A stretch of 64,000 nucleotides of DNA, from positions 62,001 to 126,000 of the forward strand of contig JAIXMG010000031.1 of assembly GCA_025201345.1 (NCBI GenBank), given 5' to 3'. The DNA comes from Thamnidium elegans. Taxonomy: Eukaryota; Mucoromycota; Mucoromycetes; Mucorales; Mucoraceae. The position numbers and the translations under genes are program-made. The notes beneath the pieces are model-generated. The model saw only the letters and a list, made by a program, of their open reading frames with translations. It searched no databases and was not told the DNA's origin. Positions 1 through 11,054 of the stretch are shown in pieces. Within the stretch, counting starts at the first letter, position 1, and the number at the start of each line of letters is the position of its first letter.

Positions 1-807
1 ATTCTACTTTTAATTGTATTTATTTGTATTTGGATTGTAGTAGCCATGGCCGTATTTGGTGTCAATGTACGTTCTCAACTGACACCTTTATGGAGTGCGT
101 TTATTGCAGCTAGTTTCATCTTTAAAAATAGTGCCAAGGATGCATTTGAATCTATTATTTTTGTATTTGTAACGCATGCCTTTGATACTGGTGACCGTAT
201 ATATATTGGCGACCTCAATTGGGTTGTAAATAACGTAGGTATCATGGTAACTACTTTTAAAAGTCTTGATGGATCCGTAGTTTATGCTAAAAACTCGGTC
301 CTTGCCAGCAAATATATTATAAACTGTCGTCGCACAGATCGTCCATCTGAGCTGTTTGACATTCAAGTCTCCTTTCATACCCCTTCTTGGAAACTCCAGG
401 AGTTACAGGACCGCATGGTGGAATGGAACAACCAATTTCCAAAGCTGTATACCAAGGATGCTTGTGGGGCAAATATTACTGCGTTAGAAAACTTGAACAG
501 GCTTTCAATCAAGTTCTTTTTTAAACATGCTAAGAATTGGCAGGATGATAATGGTAGGTGGTTACGGCTTAATAATTTTATGATGGAGTTGAAGAATCAA
601 TTGCAGGAATTGGGTATTACTTATGCTAGACCCGAACAACCGGTACGGCTGAAATTTTACGGAGACGAGGAAAAAGAGGATGATGATAATAAGAATACGT
701 TGCGTCGTAGAACTAGGTGGAATAATACATCGAAAATTCAAAATTATGGTGGGTGTAGTAGTAGTAGTGCTGCTGGACCAAGTTCAGGTGAAGGTGATGT
801 TGGATGA
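1..807 (+). CDS. MscS-family mechanosensitive ion channel, 3' part
   Basis: The 5' end lies outside the window. The reading frame is open from base 1, and the bases before the first ATG (position 46) encode a hydrophobic run that continues a membrane helix. The visible part begins with the end of a transmembrane helix. The MscS pore and beta-domain follow: a helix with FIFKNSAKDAFES, then FDTGDRIYIGD, VGIMVTTFKSLDGSVVYAKNS and the conserved N-S position of fungal MscS-like channels. The rest is a soluble alpha/beta cytosolic domain and a charged, Ser-rich tail ending in GEGDVG. The known relatives are fungal Msy1/Msy2-type channels, which sit in the ER or cell-cortex membrane, gate under membrane tension and carry an upstream EF hand that is not visible here. 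I see no intron in this part. The family call is secure; the number of helices cannot be judged. Confidence 0.9.
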   Translation: MLLLIVFICIWIVVAMAVFGVNVRSQLTPLWSAFIAASFIFKNSAKDAFESIIFVFVTHAFDTGDRIYIGDLNWVVNNVGIMVTTFKSLDGSVVYAKNSVLASKYIINCRRTDRPSELFDIQVSFHTPSWKLQELQDRMVEWNNQFPKLYTKDACGANITALENLNRLSIKFFFKHAKNWQDDNGRWLRLNNFMMELKNQLQELGITYARPEQPVRLKFYGDEEKEDDDNKNTLRRRTRWNNTSKIQNYGGCSSSSAAGPSSGEGDVG

Positions 808-1088
808 TTCTGGAGTTGCTGCTATTACAACTGGATTTTTTTTTTAATAAGTAAATAAATAAATAAAACGAGAAAAGAGAGGGGGAAAGTTTAGGAGAAT
901 GTTCATTGTTTTGGAATCTTATATATCGTGACGCCCTTTTATATATAACGCAAAATGCATGTTCATCCTTGGTTGTGTACAAGTCATACATATCTCTACA
1001 TAGAGAATATTTTGATTTAATCTGTTATTGTTTATGATTAGATTTCATACTGCTCTTCTCTTTTTACATATTATATATCTATCTTCTT

Positions 1089-2615
1089 ATGAAAACTTTA
1101 CTATTATTAATTTTTCTTGTATTTTTACCATTTATTCAAACTGCATCATTAACGCCAAATTATAAATCAGGTACTTTTTTTTATTTTTTTATTTTTATTT
1201 TTATTTATTTTTTTTAGCTTGTACACTTATATCAACTAGAATTTATTGTTTCTCTGGTGGTTATGCATCTCTGGGAGATGTGGTGATCAAACGAGCCCTA
1301 GACGAACACCATTATCTCGACTTGACACAAACTCTAAAGCTAGATGAAACGTCCGCTCGATGGATATCTATACGAGATGATAAAAACTTCCTCAACGAAC
1401 CAACGCTTGCTAGTACATCTACAACTGTTGTGGATGCAGCTTATATAATTGATGGTGGGTATAATGATACTCCCTTTGTTAAAAATATTACTAGATTGTT
1501 CGATACCAAATCAAACACTTGGTCTTCTATATCAAATAATAATAGAAATCTTTCAAATAATGCAATGTAAGGATTTTGTTAGTATAACAAAAGAGGGTAA
1601 TCATCCTCCTGTTTTTTTTTTCGTAACCCCTTCTTTTCTTCTCTCTTTTGCTCTCTTTTTATCCCTGTATTCCTTTATTTGTACATATATACGGAATGGT
1701 ATACTTAATATTTTTGCCTCTAGTTATATGGGAACAGCAGTGAATGTACCAAATAAAGGTCAAATTTATTACTGGGGTGGGTTAAGGTAAAGGTGGAAGC
1801 ATGATCATTTTTATTTATTTGATAATTTGACATGCATATAATCTTCTTTCTTTAAAATAGTGGACAATACCCGGGTTATCCAGTAAATACCACCACTATA
1901 TTATCCACCAAAACCCCGGTATGTATTTATCTTTTTAATTTTAAATATTTTTACCGCCTTGATATTTACATATAAAAATAATAATCACACAATAGATGTA
2001 CACTTGGTCTGTTTGCCCTGGCGTATTACCCCTTGGTACATTTACTCGATTTGGACATACAGCTACATTAGACAATGACGGTATCAACATATTCTATCTT
2101 GGAGGTCGGATAAGAACAGTTAATGTGACGACAGTTGATGAGATTCACTCGAAAGATTTTAATTTGATTCCTTATAATATTATACCCATGAATAAAATAT
2201 TAAGTTATAATACAATTGATGGCACCTGGAGCGCAAGAGAAAGTCCGTCGGCACCAACCATGTCAAGCCGATATATGCATAGTGCTAACCTTTGTAAGTA
2301 CCAAGTATGACAAGCAATAATTAAAAAAAAACCCCTCCACTAAGAGTTTTTGTTATTTATAGTACCCTATTCTGGAAAGATTTTGATTTATGGCGGTGCA
2401 ACAGACGATGGAAATGAAAAGCGTGAGTTTTTATATTTTATCCTTACTAGTTACACTAATATTGATAGTATGACGAAAAATATTGAATAATAGATCCTTC
2501 TGCAGTTTCAGACTATCTCTATTTGTTTGACCCAAAAACATTAGAATATACCAGAATAGTAGAATATGAACAATCTCAGGGCGCAGGACCTAGATTTGGA
2601 CACTCTGGCAAGTAG

Positions 2616-2655
<40 letters not shown>

Positions 2656-3451
2656 TGTATTGTCAACTTATACGTTATTTTACAGCCATCTTATGTAACA
2701 ACACATTATTCGTTCTGTTTGGAGTAAATCAAAAAGGCTTAATTACAAATGATGTTTACTTTTTAAGTTTATCAAATTCAGCAACTTGGTTAGCAACATT
2801 TTCCTTGCTCGGTGGTGACGGTCCTGACAACAAGGTTGGAGGTACATGGCTGTCCAATCAAGCCATTATCGGAATTACAATTGGCTCGGTACTTGTTGTT
2901 AGTGTTACTTTAAGTTTTTTTTTTTTTTCATATAACTATATTAAGTATTTTGTTTATTTATAATTATTTAGATTATATTTTTACTGGTAGGTAGTATTTA
3001 CATGATTCATACAACAAGATCAAAAAAGAAGAAGTTATTACAAGAGCAAGAAGATTTTAAACAAAAGTTGGAAGACTCAAATTTACCGCAATTACATAAA
3101 CAGTATCAGCGGTACTCTACCGTAGATTCAATTCAAATGAGTGGCCAAGAGAGATACTTTAATAACAACAATATACCAAATGAATATGATACCTATGTTA
3201 TTTCATCAGATTCTGTCACATTACATGATAATATCCCTCCGCGTGGATTTAGTTATGACCACTTGGTTATACCATCTTCTATTAATATTCATAAACCCAA
3301 TCAAGTAAAAGATCAACAACCACTTACATTTATAGAAGGTCAACAACAACAAAGTAGTACTGGCTCATTTTTTTTACAGCCAATTACTCCCGTTTCAAAT
3401 ACCAGTTCCGTTCCATCTGCTTCTGTAGTTAAACCCTCCGTGTATTCATAA
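1089..3451 (+). CDS. kelch-repeat single-pass membrane protein (573 aa, 9 exons)
   Basis: Exons are 1089-1170, 1218-1566, 1724-1786, 1861-1918, 1996-2293, 2363-2422, 2494-2607, 2686-2903 and 2972-3451, all joining in phase. The start ATG opens a clear signal peptide (MKTLLLLIFLVFLPFIQ). The lumenal or extracellular part contains kelch-like blades, for example YYWGGL, RFGHTATLDN...IFYLGG, LIYGGATDDG and GPRFGHS...LFVLFGV. One transmembrane helix (about residues 393-415, GITIGSVLVVS...) follows, then a basic stop-transfer stretch (TRSKKKK) and a cytosolic tail of about 150 residues rich in Q, S and P. Intron 7 (2608-2685) starts with GCAAGT, a GC-AG intron, and contains an (AT)n run. The last intron could instead be 2914-2990, which shortens the helix. 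The partner and role are unknown; kelch propellers usually bind protein or sugar ligands. Confidence 0.85.
2622..2652. repeat. (AT)n microsatellite in kelch-gene intron 7
   Basis: About 15 uninterrupted AT units lie inside the GC-AG intron between exons 7 and 8 of the kelch gene. Confidence 0.95.
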
Positions 3452-3650
3452 TAATAAAAAAAAAATACCAGTTTTTTGTTTGATTTATTAATTGTATATA
3501 TATAATATTGTTGTCAATATTTTAAGCAAGTAAAAAAAAAAGCAGGTGAAAAACAAGAGAGAAAAAAAAAAATAAGGTTCATATAAAAAAAGAGAAATAT
3601 AGCATGTACGAAATAGAAGGAAATTTGACCATAAAAATATATGCAAAGGT

Positions 3651-3686
<36 letters not shown>

Positions 3687-3789
3687 GGGAGGTTTTTTTT
3701 GGTGAAAGTGTGGGCATAAAGTATATGGTGTTGTTTAAAAAAAAAGGTTTGGCGGGGGAAAGTATTTTTTTTTTCCGGAAAAAAAAAGC
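3452..3789. other. convergent intergenic gap with homopolymers
   Basis: This is the 3'-to-3' gap between the kelch gene (+) and the forkhead gene (-). It contains a T run of about 30 (3653-3684) and many shorter A runs. I see no coding or structured element. Confidence 0.8.
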
Positions 3790-5035
3790 TTATCGATGAA
3801 GAAAAGAGCTAAAATCACTATTACCATGAAGACGAGATTGTTGGTCTAGAAAGTAATAGGATGGAGAGATAGTTGAATTAGAGCTGTATAAAACAGAGTC
3901 ATGTTTTAAAGAGGAATCTTGTGTTTGACTAGTAGACCAGTCCATCACGTTATTGTTATATCCCTTGTATAATAATTGATTATTAGGATACATTCTATTA
4001 CTGTAATCTTGTGATCCTCTGGGATAGAATAAATGGTTATCAGCAAACGAAGAAGATGTAGTTGAGTATGCATCACAAGGAGAGAGTGACGGTGGTTGAT
4101 CAGTCACATAACTTGTACCACTTGTAGTAGAATAGGTATAGGATTGTAAGTCATCACCAAATAATTCATGATGAGAGGTCTCATCAGGATATACATTATG
4201 AGTTATATTGGATTCAGGCATAAGTAGTTGATTATATATAGGTGATGAAGTATTGGATGTGATAGGTGAGTGATTATGATCTGATGATGAAGATGATGAT
4301 GTTACAACAATAGGCTCGGATTCCGGAACCAGATTTGTTGTAACCGTATGAGTAGGTATCACTGTGGCACGAAAGGTATTAAATAGTCCATTATTATTAT
4401 TATGACTGTGAGTTTCCGCACTGGATACTAGAACCGAAGAACGACGTTGTTGTTGACGTCTTGTTATAGAAGGTGCAAGATGAGATAAAGATTGTTGCTT
4501 TCTAACCGAATTTACTGGTTTTTGTAAATTATCAATAAATGATTTTTCTTTTCCTTGTCGGATTGTCCAGAAACAGCCTTTCCGAGGTGGGGTTTGTGAG
4601 GTAGAATCACGTTCAATTTTTACAAATGCTTTATGCAATGATAAATTGTGTCTAATAGAGTTCTATAATACATGTTATTAAGTATATTATTTTAACATAT
4701 TGTAAAGTATAAATATTTACCTGCCAACCTTGAGTGTCATTTGAATAAAAGGGGTAATTTTCAGTAATCCAAACATAAATATCATTCAGAGTAAGTTTTC
4801 TTTCTTTGCTAGTAAGAATAGCATGCCCAATAATGGTTGCATATGAATAAGGTGGTTTATCACTTCTATTGACTGGATTCCAGGAAGACGTAATATGAAT
4901 CGGCCCTGCTGGATATTCAATTACTTCATTGTGGCTTTCGATATGCTTTAGTGAAGATGTACTAATTGAACTCTTTTTCCAAGCACAGTCACTACGTCTA
5001 CGTCGAACGGTTTTTGTATTCACAAGTTTATCCAT
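3790..5035 (-). CDS. forkhead-box transcription factor (395 aa, 2 exons)
   Basis: Exon 1 is 5035-4721 and exon 2 is 4662-3790; the intron is GTAAATA...TATTATAG. The forkhead (winged-helix) domain spans about residues 60-155: KPPYSYATIIGHAI, then LTLNDIYVWITENYPFY, and the DNA-recognition helix NSIRHNLSLHKAF, followed by the wing PRKGCFWTIRQGKE. The intron splits the domain just before the recognition helix, between QGWQ and NSIRHN. The remaining roughly 240 residues are low-complexity Ser/Thr/Asn/Tyr-rich sequence, probably a disordered regulatory or activation region. A basic stretch (RRRRSD) near the N terminus may be a nuclear signal. No FHA domain is visible, which argues against an Fkh1/Fkh2/Fhl1 orthologue and favours a shorter forkhead protein of the Sep1/Mei4 kind. 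It is a nuclear DNA-binding regulator; its targets cannot be read from the sequence. Confidence 0.92.
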
Positions 5036-5655
5036 GCTTATATATTTACAGAAAAAAAAGAAGTGAAAAAAGAAAAAAAAAAAAAGAGGGAGAAATGAAA
5101 AAAAAAAAAAAAAAATTTAAACAGTTCCGGCTTCTTATAAATGGAAATATATGATTTTTTTTTCTTTTTTTTTTTTTGACGATTAACACTTATCCTATAT
5201 CGGAGCAGGTGAGTTACACCATTTTCTATTTTATTCTCTATTACCATGGGCAACATAACCTTGAAAAAAAGAATACATGCAGTTTTTTTTTGTTACCGTG
5301 CCAACTAATTTACTTTTTATTATTACATTTACAAAAAAAAAAGAGGAATATAATATATATTTTACCAGCACATTAAATGGGTTTCCATTACGTAATTTAT
5401 AAAAAGGAATGGTAGTTCCGAATAATGATGTTATTAAGGTGGTACGTGCGGATGGCTTGGGTTCTTTTTATTTATTTCTTGTGAAATGTTACATTGTCTT
5501 CGGCAAACGATCCTTCAAAAAGGCCGTTGTCTTCTCACACGACGCACAACACGCGCCCAACACACGCTCACACTAAAACTATATAGTATTTCTATTTTTT
5601 TTTTTTATTAATTTAGGATCCGTGTCTTACACAAAAAAAAACCAAAAAAAATATT
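5036..5655. other. forkhead-gene upstream region
   Basis: The region lies between the start of the forkhead gene and the stop of the prohibitin gene, so it carries the forkhead promoter and the prohibitin 3' end. It is dominated by A and T tracts (5072-5085, 5099-5115, 5156-5177). A short GC-richer patch (5495-5575) contains several ACACGCG-like words. No gene is visible. Confidence 0.6.
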
Positions 5656-6763
5656 TTACTCTTGCTTAGGAGTATTAACGTTAAGCAACAAAGTATCAGA
5701 ATCAAGCATAACTCTGTTACCAGATCTAGCAATAACAGCAGCAATTTCACGAGCAGCTTCAAGTCTCTTCAATTCCAAGAAACCGGGCTTATTTTCAATA
5801 GCCTCACCAATTAAAGTAGCAGATTGAGCCTCACCTTGAGCGCGGACAATAATAGATTGCTTTTCTTGACGAGCCTTGTCGACAACAAATGCGGCACGTT
5901 GAGCATCTTGTTGAGAAATTTGTTTGGCTTCAACAGCAGCTTCGAAAACAGGTGAAAATCCAACATGAGTAATAGAAACATCATCTAAAATAATATTGAA
6001 ACGTAACGCACGACGGACCAAGTTATCACGGACAAGACGAGAAACACGTTCACGCTGTGTAATCAATTGAGAGGCAGTGAATTGAGCAACTACTGACTTC
6101 AAGACTTCGTTGACAATAGAAGGTAAAATACGTTCATCATAATCTTGTCCAAGTGTACGATAAACAGTGGCAAGTTCATCAACGCGAGGCTTTGAAAGTA
6201 CACGACAAGTAATATTAACCATTTGTAAATCTAAATAGCGATTTTTTTTTTTTTAGTTTCCATTGTTGTAGTTTTAATTTTCCATATACGCATAATATTA
6301 TGCTATTATTCTCTCCTTCCTTCCCTTCTCTTTTCTATATATCTCTTTGTCTCTTTTTTTGGTTTTTTTTTTTTCCTGTTATATAAACGTATATTTACCT
6401 TTGGTACCAGTTAAAGAAGCAACATTTCTAGGCTTAGCACGAACGTCGTAAACGACGGGGGTCTCAAACCAGGGAATCATGAAATGAGTACCTTCGTTAT
6501 AAACGGTATTTTGAACACCAAAGAGACGTGTATACTTGATAGCTCTATGACCACCGTCAACTATACAACCATGTTAATACCTTTACCCCCGGACAATTCT
6601 AAAAAAATGTTTTTTTTTTACCATTGAAAAGTGAAGCATTAATACCGTAACCAACAGCACCAAGAACAGTAATTGCACCAATAGCTCCACCTAAACCTTT
6701 TCCAGCACCTTGAGGGAACATACCTCCCAACTTTTGTGCGGCTTGCTTTGCTTGTTGAGCCAT
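5656..6763 (-). CDS. PHB2: prohibitin-2, mitochondrial inner-membrane scaffold subunit (292 aa)
   Basis: Exons are 6763-6622, 6560-6399 and 6230-5656 on the minus strand, joining in phase. The N terminus has a short basic segment and then a hydrophobic anchor (GGAIGAITVLGAVGYG). The SPFH/prohibitin domain follows: GHRAIKYTRLFGVQ, EGTHFMIPWFETP, VYDVRAKPR, then VNITCRVLSKP and LGQDYDERILPSIVNEVLKSVVAQF. A coiled coil with RAQGEAQSATLIGEAI and a short C-terminal tail complete it. Prohibitin-2 pairs with prohibitin-1 to form ring assemblies in the mitochondrial inner membrane that support m-AAA protease function, cristae shape and respiratory-complex stability. Length and motif order match PHB2 better than PHB1, because of the longer N-terminal segment and the GINASLFN...GGHRAI block. 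Nothing looks broken. Confidence 0.95.
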
Positions 6764-8610
6764 ATTTATTTATTTATTTTATATCTAAAAAGGATAAAGT
6801 TTAACACACCTGGAAAAATCATATAAAAAAAATGTCAAAAAAGCAGCCCCGACAAGGGGGACTGCTGTTATGTACGTCAGCTCCGGAGTAATATGATGCA
6901 AAAAGAGCGGATTATTAGGTCCGCTTACGTGTTTTCTTTTTATACTCTCGATATGTCCGGATTCCGTAAGCCAAAGCGTTATGAATCTCTTTAAAGATAA
7001 AAAAAATTCAATACCAAAACTAGAACAACTATTTGGATTCACGAATAAATTTTCCTATCTAACTTTAATCAATGGATTATTGAAAGTAATAACCGCCTGA
7101 TGCTCGCTGGCAGCGGCCAATCCTTTGAAGTAGGGTGTACTGGATAGAACCTTCTGGGAGGGCTACTACCGGCATTGTCTTAGACCTTCACTGCGCTGAA
7201 GTAAAAAAACAAAAAAAAGAAACTATGCCTTCCTTCTGTGAACTAAAAGTTCAACAATTGTAGTATATATGTGGATAGACTCTTAATTTTTTTCTCTTTA
7301 ACTGGATGAAGAATATCCCCGTTAAAAGTTATAATATTCAGGTACTAAGCACTGTAGTGCCTCTCAACTCGCCAATACTTGAAGAAGAAAACTTTACGGA
7401 ACCAACACCACACACACTTCTGATACAGCACTGGCATAATTGAAAGAGATGCAAACTACCCACAGAAGGAATAAGAAAATTGTGTCTATCGAACCTGCCA
7501 TGGAACCATTTAAAAAATTAAAGATATGAAAAAAGAGAGTGTTTTAAAAAGTAGCTGCTTTGGATTGCGGCTGTTGTGAATTTACACAATTCGTCAAGTT
7601 TTCGTGGATAGACTTTGTCATAAACACCATGTGTGTAACAGCTATTCCAATTAACTATGAGCGTCCGATGTAGGTAGAGTATATTGTTCAATTATACAAA
7701 TACTTTAGTAATACCTGTTAGCTGCTTATGATATGTTTACATATCATTATGTAAGCTGCCTTAGCCAGAGATTCATGTTCTGACACAAGAGTGTTGGATA
7801 TAGACGAACCATATAATGCTACAATAACGATATGAGACGATACTGGTTCTGAGATATAACACAGCCTTTTTTATCAGCAAGTATCAGATCAATTTTTATT
7901 TTCTGTATTAAAAACCATAATATAAATAAATAGAGTTCTGCGTCATATGATGTAAATGGCATAAGAGCCGAGACGCAAAGTAGAACCTTTAGTACTACGA
8001 TCAATGTAAATACGGTTGATTAGATTTATTGTTCTCAAGTGGCTGAAAGAAAAAAACAACTTCTCATGACCCGATCAGTATGACACATACAACGTCATTT
8101 GACGGCTGCTTTTTTAATACATGATACAAAGAATATACTCCCTGGTTCAAATAAGCCTGTTATACTAAAAGTTATAGGTACTTTGGTAAAAACCAGTTTG
8201 ACTCGGTATTAAAGTATAAATCATTACAAGAAAAAAAGAGTTTACACAGTCATACCGTATTACGGCGATCCTTCACTATACATAATTCATGAAACTATTT
8301 ATACAGCTGAAACCTTAAAATTCAGATTGTATGCGTAAAAAAAAAAGGGAGGAGGGAAAGCCGCCATATTTATAGGTGTACAGACGTACAGGACTTCCAC
8401 TTATCCCTTAATCTTTTAGTGTCACCTGAGCGCAAATCTTTGCAACATTTTAATGTAAAATTAACACAAGAATATTTCCGCATCATTTTTTTTATTATTA
8501 TACACACATGATTTTTTTGTTTTACCAAAAGTGATGTTTCTTGGGTGGTTTACCTATTATATATATATTATAACTTGAATCAATACATACTAAATTCTTA
8601 TTATTTTACT
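6764..8610. other. gene-free stretch with GC-richer hairpin-forming segments
   Basis: No convincing open frame exists on either strand. Two segments stand out by base composition. In 6842-6866 AGCAG-CCCC pairs with GGGG-GA-CTGCT, and in 6907-6926 AGCGGA pairs perfectly with TCCGCT around an 8-nt loop. Around 7100-7200 there is another GC-richer block ending in a CTTCA/TGAAG hairpin (7186-7201) followed by A runs. I could not match these to U1-U6, U3, RNase P, SRP, telomerase or 5S RNA. The rest (7250-8600) is AT-rich and unremarkable, and partly looks like decayed repeat. Confidence 0.45.
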
Positions 8611-9630
8611 TTAATTACCGTATCCAGGAGGAGGAGGACCATAGTTTCCGTAACCTTGAGGTGGAGGAGGACCATAATTTCCGTAACCTTGAGGTGGAGG
8701 AGGACCATAATTACCAAAACCACCTTGTTGATGACCCTACAAAGGCATATTAGTACAGATTTAAGTAAATAAAAAATAAAAATAACTCACTCCGCTATGA
8801 TTATTATTGCCAAGAAGTTTACCAGCTGCAAAGCTAAAAAAGAACCATTAGTATTCTCTCTTTTTTTTTTGTAGCTACGTTACAAAGAACTTACCCAATT
8901 AATGTACCAGTGATTGCACCACCTGAAAAGCCTATTTTTATAATAACTTCAGTCTCATATAATAAATATTACGTACTGATTAATTATTTTTTACCTTTAA
9001 ACACTTTTCCGATTCCTCTTTCACCGTTAGGACCAATGACTTCTTCTTGGCCAGGTTGTCCGGGTTGTCCAGGTTGTCCTGGTTGCCCTGGTTGTCCTGG
9101 TTGTGATGAATCTCCTGGGTGGTTATAATCTTGTTGTGTAGGATAGGAAGTTGCAACTGTGTTATCGTTATTAGGATATCCAGCTGCATAACTATTAGCT
9201 TCTCCTCTTTGTCCGGGACTTGAGTAAGAATTGTTGGAAGATTCAGGAAATCCAGGTTGAGAAGGATAACCAGTGTTGCTTGATGTATCATTGTTAAATC
9301 CAGGACTTTGTTGAGAAGGAAAACCAACTGCAGGCTGTTGAGGGTAACCACTTTGTTGCGGATAACTGCTTTGTTGGGGGTAACCGCTTTGTTGAGGGTA
9401 ACCACCACTACTTTGCTGTTGAGGAAATCCCGTATCTGATGTATTTGGTACACCAGTAGGAATTTCCCATTGTGTTGTGCCAGTTGCTTGTTCGACATAG
9501 TAATAACGTTGTGATGCATCGTCCCAGAGTGCGATCCTGTATATAGCAAATTAATTAAATACAATCATTTATAAAACAAAATAATGGTAATTTACCACCC
9601 AGGGGGAAGTTGAGGTACTGATGTATTCAT
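8611..9630 (-). CDS. WW-domain protein with Gly/Tyr/Pro/Gln-rich and PGQ repeats (257 aa, 5 exons)
   Basis: Exons are 9630-9596, 9536-8995, 8922-8895, 8833-8791 and 8736-8611, all joining in phase. An N-terminal WW domain (about residues 7-37) runs LPPGW-IALWDD-ASQRYYYVEQ-ATGTTQWEIP with both signature tryptophans. A disordered region follows with GYPQQ/SYPQQ/GFPSQ units, six PGQ triplets (encoded near 9050-9110), then a Gly-rich segment (GGAITGTLIGFAAGKLLGNNNHSG) and three NYGPPPPQGYG units at the C terminus. The GxxxG-rich segment before the tail resembles those of small membrane-associated adaptor proteins. WW domains bind Pro-rich peptides, and the protein's own PPPP units could be ligands. 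Intron 1 splits the WW domain right after the first tryptophan. Exons of 28, 35 and 43 nt make automatic gene calls fragile. The cellular role is unknown. Confidence 0.88.
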
Positions 9631-10029
9631 TATACAATGATTTTAATAAAGGAAAGAAAAGGAGAAAAAGGTGTTCATTGTTTTTTTTCCTTTTTAATAA
9701 TATTTGGCGGACTTTTTTGCAGTTGCTGATGGTGACCATTTTTTTTTTAGTGTGCAAAAAGCGGGTTTTATGCGAATTGCCTTCTTCCAAGTTTATCTTA
9801 ATATACAGACATACTTTCATTCAGAAAACTGTATCCATTCGAATAGTAATAGGAAAACAAAAACAAAAACGTTAAAAAAAAATCGGAATAATAAATACAA
9901 TACATAATCCTGTTTAAAAGATATATAAAAAACACTCACTTATATGCTACTTTATAGTAAAAAGGAAGAAATATTTAATTTATTAAAATGAGCTCACTTT
10001 CTAGGGCGGGAAATCCAGTAATTCGGTAG
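9631..10029. other. intergenic, AT-rich
   Basis: This is the region upstream of the WW-domain gene (promoter side). Short open frames on both strands contain only low-complexity sequence. I see nothing else in it. Confidence 0.6.
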
Positions 10030-10603
10030 TTAGCTTCTTAATTTGCCAACTTCAAACTTGCCGTAATATTTATTGTCTAAGATATAAACGTATCTGCTTC
10101 TAAGTTCTATCTCTTTTTCTTTAGTCTTTATGATTTTTCGTTCAGGTTCAGTTGAGGTCAAACCAACATTTTGCGAATTCAACCATTGGCTAAAACCCAG
10201 AGGAGTCTTTTGGTCGAATTTATGACTATATTCCAAATAATTGACAAGATTTCCTTAATATATACAGAAGTTAGTTAGTAGCGAAGGTCAGAGAGGCATT
10301 CTTCTTTTGGTCTAAAAATATAATTAATAAAATCAACGACTTGACTTCCATTTTCTACATTGTACATTTAATTAGAAGTTAATGAATTTTTTAGGTTACT
10401 TACTAGACTCACATACCAAGTACGATATTTTTCTTATTTGTATTGTTATTCGGTATAACTTCAGTTATTTCTTTTTTAGTTTTGTATAATTTGTACAAAG
10501 CTGGCCCGCCAAATGCACGATGATTACAAACGAGCATGGGCTCATGTGGGCTATTAGTGTAGCAGAGAATAACATCGGAGGTAAATTCTTGATACACCAC
10601 CAT
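10030..10603 (-). CDS. small orphan protein next to a transposon end (136 aa, 2 exons)
   Basis: Exon 1 is 10603-10417 and exon 2 is 10253-10030. The intron has a near-ideal donor (GTATGTGAGT), a perfect TACTAAC branch site and an AG about 20 nt after it, and the two frames join in phase. The product begins MVVYQEFTSDVILCYTNSPH and ends YYGKFEVGKLRS; its second half is Lys/Glu-rich. I recognise no domain. The start codon lies inside a terminal-inverted-repeat-like sequence (10584-10601) that is also found at 22886-22903. The gene may therefore be driven from transposon DNA, or be part of a repeat. It could also be a chance open frame, but the good intron signals argue for a real or recently real gene. 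Confidence 0.4.
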
Positions 10604-10776
10604 TTACATCGCCAATGCCAATTTAGGGAAATTTCTAGTACACCACCATATCATAGGGAAATATTTGGACATTTGATTATATAAAAGATACTTGCTCGTA
10701 TATGAATTCATTGTTAAAAAGTTTATTTAACTATGATAAATAGGATTTATTTAATCATGTTACAATTTACTTACGT
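10584..10776 (-). repeat. copy A of a dispersed TIR-bearing repeat
   Basis: Read on the minus strand, this segment matches the plus strand of about 22664-22903 over nearly its whole length. Shared blocks include TGATTAAATAAATCC, TTTATCATAGTT, AATGAATTCATATAC, TTTTATATAATCAAATGT and CCCTATGATATGGTGGTGTAC. It ends in AATTCTTGATACACCACC (10584-10601), which differs at two of 18 positions from the terminal repeat of the copy at 22.5-22.9 kb. Copy B contains a roughly 67-nt insertion and an 11-nt insertion relative to copy A. The other end of this copy is not recognisable. Confidence 0.75.
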
Positions 10777-10790
10777 ACTCATACGTAAAC

Positions 10791-11054
10791 TTGTTTATCC
10801 TGATGATGAGGAAAACCGAAAGCCGTGGCTATAGGCCGATGTATCAGCCTTCATATTCGCCTGAATTAAACCTGATTGAACAGCTTTGGACAATCTTAAA
10901 AGGAAAAATGAAATGCCACAAACTGTTGACTGAAGAGAAATTGTCTGATAGAGCTGCTGAGACATGTAACGCCGTACCTGCTGAAATTCTATACAACTCT
11001 GCCAGTCATCATAAACGACAAATCGTTCGATGCTATAATAAAACTCCATTCTAA
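10791..11054 (+). pseudogene. Tc1/mariner-type (DDE_3) transposase C-terminal remnant
   Basis: The frame reads YQPSYSPELNLIEQLWTILKG, the signature around the last catalytic residue of Tc1/mariner and IS630-like transposases. Next comes the usual helix (LSDRAAETCNAVPAEILYNSASHHKRQIVRCYNKTPF). No upstream DDE core, DNA-binding domain or start context is left, so it is a remnant. Downstream, 11201-11220 ends in CACTG followed by TA (11221-11222). This looks like the right inverted-repeat end of a mariner-class element inserted at TA; the matching left end was not found. A repeat segment (10584-10776) lies directly upstream. Confidence 0.7.

Noticed and set aside
88..378. Open frame on the minus strand inside the MscS gene
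   Set aside because: It is the antisense of a clearly coding region and has no domain.
7100..7201. U4-like snRNA (minus strand contains GCGCAGTG)
   Set aside because: Only eight bases agree with the U4 5' region and the following conserved bases are absent.
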